This document shows positions 1 to 5,377 of a stretch of DNA of 12,830 bases, one piece after another. Under the pieces are notes generated by a model that was not told where the DNA came from, did not search any database, and saw nothing but the letters and a program-made list of their open reading frames with translations. The DNA is from Intrasporangium_A sp039812505 (lineage in GTDB: Bacteria > Actinomycetota > Actinomycetes > Actinomycetales > Dermatophilaceae): positions 1 through 12,830 of the forward strand of contig NZ_JBDIAQ010000098.1 in NCBI RefSeq assembly GCF_039812505.1. The letters run 5' to 3'. The translations under genes were made by a program, and so were the position numbers. Every line of letters begins with the position of its first letter. The stretch's first letter is position 1.

Positions 1-17
1 CCCGGGCCTGTCCACGC

Positions 18-87
18 GCGACACACCGAGCACCGGCAAACCTCGACGGCTGCAACCATCAAGGTTTGCCGGTGCTCGGTGTGTCGC
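18..87. repeat. Perfect 26-bp inverted repeat, possible bidirectional terminator
   Basis: Arms 18-43 and 62-87 are exact reverse complements over 26 bases, separated by an 18-base loop (44-61). The left arm contains ACACCGAGCACCGGCAAACC. A stem of this length without mismatch is too long for chance. It lies downstream of the tRNA-Asn gene, which is transcribed toward position 1, so it could end transcription from that side and from an unseen gene on the left. Neither side has a T-tract. It could instead be a mobile-element end or a dispersed repeat. The structure is certain; the role is inferred. Confidence 0.8.
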
Positions 88-122
88 CGGCGCGGGGCAG
101 TTTCGGCGCTGCTCGGACAGCA

Positions 123-149
123 AAGGGCGGCCCTGGTCGGACCGCCCTT
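123..149 (-). terminator. Hairpin downstream of tRNA-Asn
   Basis: AAGGGCGG (123-130) pairs with CCGCCCTT (142-149) to give an 8-bp stem with an 11-base loop. It begins 12 bases after the mature 3' end of the minus-strand tRNA. Read in the tRNA direction it is followed by only a very short T run (TTTG). It is a likely intrinsic terminator for the tRNA transcript, of the U-poor kind common in actinobacteria. Confidence 0.6.
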
Positions 150-160
150 CGACCTGTCGG

Positions 161-233
161 CTCCCCCGGTTGGACTCGAACCAACAACCTGCCGGTTAAC
201 AGCCGGCTGCTCTGCCAGTTGAGCTACAGGGGA
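161..233 (-). tRNA. tRNA-Asn (anticodon GTT)
   Basis: The minus strand folds into a standard cloverleaf of 73 bases. The acceptor stem pairs TCCCCTG (5' end at 233) with CGGGGGA (168-162), leaving discriminator G at 161. The D-arm contains TAGCTCAACTGGCAGAGCA. The anticodon loop is CTGTTAA, giving anticodon GTT, which reads Asn codons AAC and AAU. The T-arm contains the invariant GGTTCGAGTCC. The 3' CCA is not encoded (CCG follows), so it must be added after transcription. The gene appears to be alone, with a possible promoter upstream and a hairpin downstream. Confidence 0.95.
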
Positions 234-246
234 ATGCTGCCGGGCA

Positions 247-252
247 ACCATA
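247..252 (-). promoter_or_regulatory. Possible -10 box for tRNA-Asn
   Basis: On the minus strand TATGGT lies 13 bases upstream of the tRNA 5' end, preceded by a TTTAAG-like sequence near the -35 distance. TATGGT fits the actinobacterial TANNNT pattern. The -35 match is poor, so this is a tentative call. Confidence 0.4.
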
Positions 253-294
253 GCAAAGGAGCCGACCCGGGCTTAAATCGGGATCGCGGGCGCT

Positions 295-376
295 CGACAC
301 CTGCGACCGATCTCAGTTCTCGTGGGCGAACGAGCCGCCGGGCCACGACACCTGCGATCGATCTCAGTTCTCGTGG
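295..376. repeat. Two 31-bp direct repeats, 51 bp apart, second one hairpin-forming
   Basis: Copies 295-325 and 346-376 begin CGACACCTGCGA and end TCTCAGTTCTCGTGG, differing at one base (C or T after CTGCGA). The second copy is framed by GGCCACGA (341-348) and TCGTGGCC (371-378), an exact 8-bp stem with a 22-base loop. That stem is about 43 bases past the stop of the minus-strand gene ending at 421, so it might end the dnaG transcript. The high identity of non-coding copies suggests a dispersed or protein-bound element. I do not recognise the family with confidence. Confidence 0.75.
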
Positions 377-420
377 CCAACCCGCAGCCGGCCCACGCCG
401 CAGCCGGACGGCCCGCGGCC

Positions 421-936
421 TCACCGCCCCACTTCGGAGCGCAGCACCTTCAGCCGCTTCTCCGCCTCGGCGCGCACGTCGCCCTCGCGCAGGTCGACCC
501 CCCGCCCGGCGATGATCTGCTCCAGCAGCCGGCCGGTGGCCAGGTCCTGCCGGATCACGACGCGGACCTTGCGCCGGTCCTCGGTACGGAACTCGTCGGC
601 GAGCACGACACTGGCCTGCACCCGCTCGCGCAGGGCCTGCTTCAGCAGGGCCGACTCGCGGACGACCCACCGGGCGGGGTCCGTGCCGTCGACCCACGTC
701 ACGGTCAGCCGGTCGGAGTCCGGGTGCCAGGTGGCGCCGTCGACCTCGTGCCACGACCGGCTCCATGCCACCTGCCACGCCGCGTCGACGAAGACCAGGT
801 GGTGGGTGGTCACCACTACGTAGCCCCGGCTCCCCTCGTCCTGCGCCCAGGCGAGCAGCTGCTCGCCCGGGCCGAGCGGCACGGCGTCGCGCAGCGTCCT
901 GGCCGGGGCGTCGCCCCGGCGGCGGAAGATCGACAT
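421..936 (-). CDS. Conserved-type hypothetical protein downstream of dnaG
   Basis: This is a 171-aa soluble protein with no signal peptide or membrane segment. Its start ATG (936-934) overlaps the dnaG TGA stop (938-936) by one base, as TGATG, so it is very likely translated by coupling to dnaG. A GGGAGGGG Shine-Dalgarno sequence lies inside the end of dnaG. The N-terminal part (about residues 20-80) alternates short beta strands, including GYVVVTTHHLVFVD, WSRSWHEVDGATW and RLTVTWVDG. This resembles the PH-like fold of small actinobacterial proteins. The C-terminal half is mainly helical and charged (LKQALRERVQASVVLADEF; VRAEAEKRLKVLRSEVG). No catalytic motif is evident. Proteins of this kind beside dnaG are known in actinobacteria, but their function is not known to me. 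The PH-like assignment rests on strand pattern only. Confidence 0.85.
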   Translation of the reverse strand: MSIFRRRGDAPARTLRDAVPLGPGEQLLAWAQDEGSRGYVVVTTHHLVFVDAAWQVAWSRSWHEVDGATWHPDSDRLTVTWVDGTDPARWVVRESALLKQALRERVQASVVLADEFRTEDRRKVRVVIRQDLATGRLLEQIIAGRGVDLREGDVRAEAEKRLKVLRSEVGR

Positions 937-2858
937 CAGCCCATCCCCTCCCTGATCCCGGCGAGCTCGCGCTGCAGCTGCTGCAGCCGTACCCCGAGCT
1001 GCCGGGACCGGTCGTGGTCCGGGCTTTCGGCATGTTCGAGACGCTGCAGCTCGCTCATCGCGTCGTCGATCCGGCGGGTCAGGCCGATCGTGCGCACCCG
1101 GGCGAACAGCTCATCGACGTACCGCGCGGTCGGCAGCCCGGTCAGCGGGTCCATCCGGGTCGGCAGCGTGGCCACCGCCAGCTCGCTGATCAGGCCCGCG
1201 ACGGCGGTCGGGGCGGCCTCGGTGACCGCCGAGGTCCAGGCCCGCCCCGACGGGGACCCACCGGCCGCCCGAGCCGCATGCACGCCCTCCAGCACGGCGC
1301 GGTGGGCCGGTGCCGAGAAGTGGCCGGCGGTCAGCAGGTCGATCGCGTCGGGCCGCAGGACCGCCGGGTACTGCAGCACCACCTGCAGCAGCTGTCGCTC
1401 GGCCGCCACCACGGGGTCACGCGGGTCGGGCATGGGCAGGTACCCCTCGTCGGGCGCCGGTTCGGCGACGTCCTCAGAGGCCGAGGCCGGGGTATGCCGC
1501 TGGGCCGGGTCGTCACGAACCGTGACCTTCCCGGCCCGACCGACCTCACGGGCGACCTGCTCCACGTCCACGCCCAGCATCCCGGCGACCTCGCGGGTGT
1601 ACTCGGGGCGCAGCGACCGGTCGCGGATCGAGGCCACGATCGGCGCGGCCGCCCGTAGTGCCTGCACCCGCCCCTCGGCGCTCGAGAGGTCGAAGCGGTC
1701 GATCGTCGTGCGGACCGCGAACTCGAACATCGGGACCGCGTCCTCGACGAGGGCGACGACCGCCGGGTCGCCCTCGAGCTGGCGCAGCTCGCACGGGTCG
1801 CGGCCGGACTTCTCGACGGCGACGAACGACTGGGACGCCCACCGCTGGTCGTCGGCGAAGGCCCGCATGGCGGCCTTCCGGCCGGCGGCATCGCCGTCGA
1901 AGGTGAAGACGACCTTGGCCGGAGCCAGACCGGGTTCATCGCGGACCAGTCGGCGCAGGATCCTGACGTGCTCGGCCCCGAAGGCCGTGCCGCACGTCGC
2001 GACCGCGGTCCCGACACCGGCGAGGTGGCAGGCCATGACGTCGGTGTAGCCCTCGACCACGACGGCCCGCCGTTCGGCCGAGATCCGCTTGCGGGCCAGG
2101 TCCAGGCCGTAGAGCACCGCCGACTTGCGGTAGAGCGGGGTCTCGGCGGTGTTGAGGTACTTCGCCTCGATCCGGTCGTCGTCGAAGATCCGCCGGGCGC
2201 CGAAGCCGATCGTGGCGCCGGTGATGTCGCGGATCGGCCAGACGAGACGGCCGCGGAACCGGTCGTAGAGCCCGCGGCTCCCCCGCCCCGCCAGGCCCCC
2301 GATGACCAGCTCGTCGTCGGTGAAGCCCTTGTCCCGCAGGTGCCGGACCAGCGCCTCCCCGCCGCGGGGGGCGAACCCGATGCCGAACTGCCTGACGTGC
2401 GCGCCGGTGAAGTCGCGGGCCCGCAGGAAGTCCCGGCCCGGACGGGCCGCCTGCTGGTGCAGGAGCTGGTCGGTGTAGAACTCCTCGGCCACCCGGTGCG
2501 CCTCGACGAGACGGGACCGACGGCCCGTCGCCTCGCCGGCGGACCGACCCGAGCCGCCCTCGTAGCGCAGCTGCACGCCGAAGCGCTCGGCGAGCCGCTC
2601 GACGGCCTCGGTGAAGGAGAGGCTGTCGACCTTCTGGACGAACGAGATCACGTCGCCGCCCTCGCCGCAGCCGAAGCAGTGGTAGAAGCCGTTGGCCGGG
2701 TTGATCCCGAAGGACGGGCTCTTCTCGTCGTGGAACGGGCACAGCCCGACCAGGCGCGAGCCGGACCGGCGCAGCGTGACGTGCTCGCGCACGACGTCCT
2801 CGAGGGAGGAGCGCTCCTTTACGGTCGCGATGTCGTCGGCGTTGATCAGGCCGGCCAT
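936..2858 (-). CDS. dnaG: DNA primase DnaG
   Basis: DnaG makes the RNA primers for Okazaki fragments and works with the replicative helicase DnaB at the fork. The 640-aa product matches actinobacterial primases in length. An N-terminal CHC2-type zinc site is complete: C40-P-F-H43 and C61-F-G-C64. The RNA-polymerase core follows, with VWPIRD near residue 207. The Toprim active site shows E269 in EGYTDV and D321/D323 in TFDGDAAG, the residues that bind catalytic magnesium. A variable linker and a helical C-terminal part (about 430-640) are expected to bind DnaB. I chose the ATG at 2858, giving MAGLINADDIATV, because a strong purine-rich ribosome site (GAGAGGAGGGG) lies directly before it. The 38 extra upstream codons do not look like primase. 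The downstream gene overlaps by one base. Confidence 0.97.
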   Translation of the reverse strand: MAGLINADDIATVKERSSLEDVVREHVTLRRSGSRLVGLCPFHDEKSPSFGINPANGFYHCFGCGEGGDVISFVQKVDSLSFTEAVERLAERFGVQLRYEGGSGRSAGEATGRRSRLVEAHRVAEEFYTDQLLHQQAARPGRDFLRARDFTGAHVRQFGIGFAPRGGEALVRHLRDKGFTDDELVIGGLAGRGSRGLYDRFRGRLVWPIRDITGATIGFGARRIFDDDRIEAKYLNTAETPLYRKSAVLYGLDLARKRISAERRAVVVEGYTDVMACHLAGVGTAVATCGTAFGAEHVRILRRLVRDEPGLAPAKVVFTFDGDAAGRKAAMRAFADDQRWASQSFVAVEKSGRDPCELRQLEGDPAVVALVEDAVPMFEFAVRTTIDRFDLSSAEGRVQALRAAAPIVASIRDRSLRPEYTREVAGMLGVDVEQVAREVGRAGKVTVRDDPAQRHTPASASEDVAEPAPDEGYLPMPDPRDPVVAAERQLLQVVLQYPAVLRPDAIDLLTAGHFSAPAHRAVLEGVHAARAAGGSPSGRAWTSAVTEAAPTAVAGLISELAVATLPTRMDPLTGLPTARYVDELFARVRTIGLTRRIDDAMSELQRLEHAESPDHDRSRQLGVRLQQLQRELAGIREGMG

Positions 2859-2880
2859 GCCCCTCCTCTCGCTGGTAGGG

Positions 2881-2886
2881 AGTCTA
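2881..2886 (-). promoter_or_regulatory. Possible dnaG -10 box (TAGACT)
   Basis: TAGACT on the minus strand, 22 bases upstream of the dnaG ATG, fits TANNNT and would give a leader of about 15 bases carrying the Shine-Dalgarno sequence. No convincing -35 box is visible 17 bases further up. Confidence 0.4.
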
Positions 2887-2959
2887 GGTGGCTGCGCGGG
2901 ACATTCGCCGAGGCAGCCCCGGACGTACCGGGACTGGCCCGGCGTGCGATGGTGGCCGG

Positions 2960-3448
2960 GTGAGCCAACCACAACCCGCAGCCGTGGAGCGAAGCAGTCC
3001 GCCCAGCTTCCTGATCCACGTCGTGAACCCGGTCCTGCGGCGGCTGCTGACCTCGCCGCTGCACCGCCCGATGAGCCGGGGCCTGATGGTCCTGCACGTC
3101 ACCGGCCGCCGGACCGGGCACGTCTACGACATCGTGGTGGGTCGGCACGAGGTCGACGGCCGGCTGATGGCGCATGCCGGTGGGACGTGGCGGGCGAACC
3201 TGCGCGGAGGAGCCGACCTGCGGGTCACCCTGGACGGCCGCGAACGGGCGGCCCACGCGGTACTCGAGGAGGATCCGGACCGGCTGGTGGCGATCTACCG
3301 GACGTTGCTCGAACGGTTCGGCCGCCGACATGCCAACCGGGTCGGGCTCACCGTGAACGTGGACCGCGACCCCACCCCGGCGGAGCTGCGCGAGGCACTC
3401 ACCGGCGACGCGTTCGCCATCATCACGCTGACCGAACCATCACGCTGA
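2960..3448 (+). CDS. Split-barrel F420/FMN-dependent nitroreductase-like protein
   Basis: The 162-aa protein has the layout of the deazaflavin (F420)-dependent nitroreductase/split beta-barrel family (Ddn-like), small flavin-binding oxidoreductases of actinobacteria. Features seen are a helical N-terminus (FLIHVVNPVLRRLLTSPL) and the TGRRTG turn (residues 48-53) after a beta strand. A second strand, DIVVGRHEVDGRLMAHAG, leads to WRANLRGGADLRVTLDG (77-93), the counterpart of the family's conserved NL-x-NP-strand region. The substrate cannot be told, and binding of F420 rather than FMN is not proven. I chose the GTG at 2960 (MSQPQPAAV) because the 24 codons before it look non-coding. A GATGGT -10-like box ends 6 bases before it, suggesting a leaderless mRNA. 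It diverges from dnaG. Its last codons and stop (3446-3448) fall within a 17-bp tandem repeat. Confidence 0.75.
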   Translation: MSQPQPAAVERSSPPSFLIHVVNPVLRRLLTSPLHRPMSRGLMVLHVTGRRTGHVYDIVVGRHEVDGRLMAHAGGTWRANLRGGADLRVTLDGRERAAHAVLEEDPDRLVAIYRTLLERFGRRHANRVGLTVNVDRDPTPAELREALTGDAFAIITLTEPSR

Positions 3449-3470
3449 CCGAACCATCACCCTGACCGAC
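3422..3470. repeat. 17-bp tandem repeat, about 2.9 copies, spanning a stop codon
   Basis: The unit ATCACGCTGACCGAACC occurs at 3422-3438 and 3439-3455 exactly. A third, nearly complete copy (3456-3470) has one substitution (ATCACCCTGACCGAC). The unit length is not a multiple of three, so each copy is read in a different frame. The TGA of the second copy ends the upstream gene, so gain or loss of a copy would change the protein's C-terminus. Confidence 0.9.
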
Positions 3471-3483
3471 TGAGCACCCGGTG

Positions 3484-3524
3484 TCGCAGCCGCGTCACGA
3501 GGCCACGCCCAGGTCGCGCTGCGA
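3484..3524. terminator. Possible bidirectional terminator between convergent genes
   Basis: TCGCAGC (3484-3490) and GCTGCGA (3518-3524) are exact complements, and adjoining GCG/CGC bases extend the stem beyond a bulge. The loop is long (over 20 bases). It sits directly after the dgt stop and after the convergent gene ending at 3448. The position is right for a shared terminator, but the long loop and missing T-tract keep confidence low. Confidence 0.35.
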
Positions 3525-3527
3525 AGG

Positions 3528-4760
3528 TCAGCCGACCCACTCACGGTGCAGTGCCAGCGCCCGGACGTCGGTCAGCGCCGCGACCTGGTCGACGAGGACC
3601 CGGCGGCGCTGCGCGTCGCTGCCGGCGACCCGGAAGTCCGCGCGAAGGTCACCGTCGAGGCGCGACTCCGGCTGGGCGGCATACGCGTCGAACAGCCCGT
3701 GCACCACCTCGCGCTGCCGGGACAGGACCGCGACGCGCTCGTCGGTGGTCATCACGAAGTGGTAGGCGACGGCCTTCAGGACCGCACACTCGGCGCGCGC
3801 GTGCTCCGGCACGACGAGGTCGGCGACGAAGCGGGTCAGCGCGCCCGGGCCGTACCGGGCCCGGGTCGCGTCCTCGGCGACCCGGACGAAGTGCCCGATC
3901 AGTCGGCTGGTCATGTCCTTCAGGGCCGCCAGGGCGCGGTGCGACCCGTCGTAGGCGGGCGGGATGGCGCCGGAGGCCACGAGCCGCTCGAGGGCGCCGG
4001 CCAGCACGTCGGGCGTGAGGTCCGGGGCGTAGGTGCGAGCGGCCGCGTCGAGCACCGGCACCATGTCCACGTCCGAACGCAGGACGCGCGGGTCCACCCA
4101 GCTCGAGGCGATCGCGTCCTCGACGTCGTGCACCGAGTAGGCGACGTCGTCCGACCAGTCCATGACCTGCGCCTCGATGCACCGGGCGCGCGGCGGGGCA
4201 CCGGCGCGAAACCAGTCGAAGACCGCCCGGTCCGACGCATAGACGCCGAACTTCCTTGACCCGCCGGGCGCCTCGTCGCGCGGCCACGGGTACTTCGTGG
4301 CCGCGTCCAGGCTCGCCCGGGTCAGGTTGAGGCCGGCGGGCCGGCCGTCGGCGTGACTGCGCTTGGCCTCCAGCCGGGTCAGGATGCGCAGCGTCTGGGC
4401 GTTGCCCTCGAAGCCGCCGATGTCGGCGGCGATCTCGTCGAGCGCCGCCTCGCCGTTGTGCCCGAACGGTGGGTGGCCCAGGTCGTGCGCCAGGCAGGCC
4501 GTGTCGACGAGGTCGGCGTCGCAGCCGAGGGCGGCGCCGGACTCCCGGCCGATCTGGGCGACCTCGAGCGAGTGGGTCAGGCGGTTGCGGACGAAGTCGT
4601 CGTGGCCCGGGCCGAGTACCTGGGTCTTGGCGGCCAGCCGGCGCAGGGCCGCCGAGTGGACCACCCGCGCCCGGTCGCGGGCGAAGTCGTCGCGGTCGGC
4701 CCGCTTCTGGGCGGGGTCCTCCGCGACCCAGCGCTCCCGGTCTCGTGCCTCGTAGCCCAC
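3528..4760 (-). CDS. dgt: dGTPase-like HD-domain triphosphohydrolase
   Basis: Members of the Dgt family hydrolyse dGTP (or other dNTPs) to the deoxynucleoside and triphosphate, which affects dNTP pools. The 410-aa length fits the actinobacterial subgroup. The HD metal site is visible: H63 in RNRLTHSLEVAQIGR, H92-D93 in AHDLGHPPFGHNGE, and an Asp in DWSDDVAYSVHD (D204 or D205). The phosphate-contacting His residues follow in the HPPFGH segment. The start is the GTG at 4760. The reading frame is closed upstream by TAG, and no other start occurs in the first codons. AGG directly abuts the GTG, too close for a ribosome site. A TAGAGT box six bases upstream instead indicates a leaderless transcript. 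In many actinobacteria dgt lies directly between dnaG and dusB; here dnaG is one gene away and dusB is 4.8 kb off. Confidence 0.95.
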   Translation of the reverse strand: MGYEARDRERWVAEDPAQKRADRDDFARDRARVVHSAALRRLAAKTQVLGPGHDDFVRNRLTHSLEVAQIGRESGAALGCDADLVDTACLAHDLGHPPFGHNGEAALDEIAADIGGFEGNAQTLRILTRLEAKRSHADGRPAGLNLTRASLDAATKYPWPRDEAPGGSRKFGVYASDRAVFDWFRAGAPPRARCIEAQVMDWSDDVAYSVHDVEDAIASSWVDPRVLRSDVDMVPVLDAAARTYAPDLTPDVLAGALERLVASGAIPPAYDGSHRALAALKDMTSRLIGHFVRVAEDATRARYGPGALTRFVADLVVPEHARAECAVLKAVAYHFVMTTDERVAVLSRQREVVHGLFDAYAAQPESRLDGDLRADFRVAGSDAQRRRVLVDQVAALTDVRALALHREWVG

Positions 4761-4766
4761 CCTCGG

Positions 4767-4772
4767 ACTCTA
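4767..4772 (-). promoter_or_regulatory. Probable -10 box for leaderless dgt
   Basis: TAGAGT on the minus strand is followed by CCGAGG and then the GTG start codon. Transcription would begin 7 bases after the box, on the first base of the start codon. This is the geometry typical of leaderless actinobacterial mRNAs. Confidence 0.5.
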
Positions 4773-4875
4773 GTGACCTGGCAGAGGAGCCCCGCCTCGC
4801 CTCCGAAAGAGGATGCGCCGGCCGCGTCGGAGCTCGACAATGGAGGGCGGAACGTGCCGTGCTCGGGAGGTGGCC

Positions 4876-5312
4876 ATGGCCAGGTTCGTGAACGACGTCG
4901 CCGACTACGTCACGGCGACCCCCGACCCGGCGCGGCTGGTCGTGGCACTGGGCCACCCGGTGGTATTCCGCAACGCGTGCGAGTCGACCAGGGCCGCCCC
5001 CCAGGTCACCGGCCTGCCGACCGGGAGCCCCAGGCCCAGGGCCTCGGGTCCGCCTTCGTCTACGGCGGCGCCCAGGCCTGTGTGGGGTCGCTCTGGCCGG
5101 TGTTCGACGACACCGCAGCCGAACTCGCCGCCACCTTCTACGACGAGCTCATCGGCAACCGGCAACGGGTCGGTGAGGCGCTCCGGCAGGCTCGGCGCCG
5201 CAGCCACGACGTCAGGCACGACACGATCACCTGGGCGGCCTACGCGCTCTACGGCGACCCGGCATACCGGCTCGGCGCGCCGGTCGTCACGACGTGGGGC
5301 GCGCCGGCATGA
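4876..5312 (+). pseudogene. Truncated and frameshifted CHAT-domain protease remnant
   Basis: CHAT proteases are caspase-related cysteine peptidases of bacteria. One frame beginning at ATG 4876 reads ARLVVALGHPVVFRNACES, containing the catalytic-Cys motif NACES. A second frame takes over between about 5005 and 5035 and reads GLGSAFVYGGAQACVGSLWP, then FDDTAAELAATFYDELI and WAAYALYGDPAYRLG. This is the normal end of a CHAT domain. The two parts need a net -1 shift; a run of six C lies at 4997-5002, slightly before the likely junction. Everything upstream of about 35 residues before the Cys, including the catalytic His region, is missing, so it cannot be an active protease. A good Shine-Dalgarno sequence (GGGAGG, 4865-4870) precedes the ATG, so a fragment may still be translated. 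Its TGA (5310-5312) overlaps ATG 5309 in the frame of the following caspase gene, a trace of a former coupled operon. A sequencing error could explain the shift but not the truncation. Confidence 0.8.
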
Positions 5313-5367
5313 ACAGCCGCCCCGGGCCGGAGCCGACCCGACCAGCATCCGACCCCCGACCCGATCC

Positions 5368-5372
5368 AGGAG
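5368..5372 (+). promoter_or_regulatory. Ribosome binding site that fixes the caspase gene start
   Basis: AGGAG followed by CCGTC and ATG (5378) has ideal spacing. It favours 5378 over the upstream in-frame ATG at 5309, which lacks such a site but overlaps the CHAT stop as ATGA. The 23 residues between the two starts are Pro/Arg-rich and do not belong to the caspase fold. Confidence 0.7.
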
Positions 5373-5377
5373 CCGTC

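Noticed and set aside
322..2049. Plus-strand frame of 575 aa opposite dnaG
   Set aside because: It is antisense to the primase and the 171-aa gene and shows no protein-like sequence.
4997..5002. Programmed frameshift at a run of six C in the CHAT remnant
   Set aside because: The run is not a recognised slippery heptamer in the proper phase, and even a repaired frame would lack the catalytic His and most of the domain. Decay is simpler.
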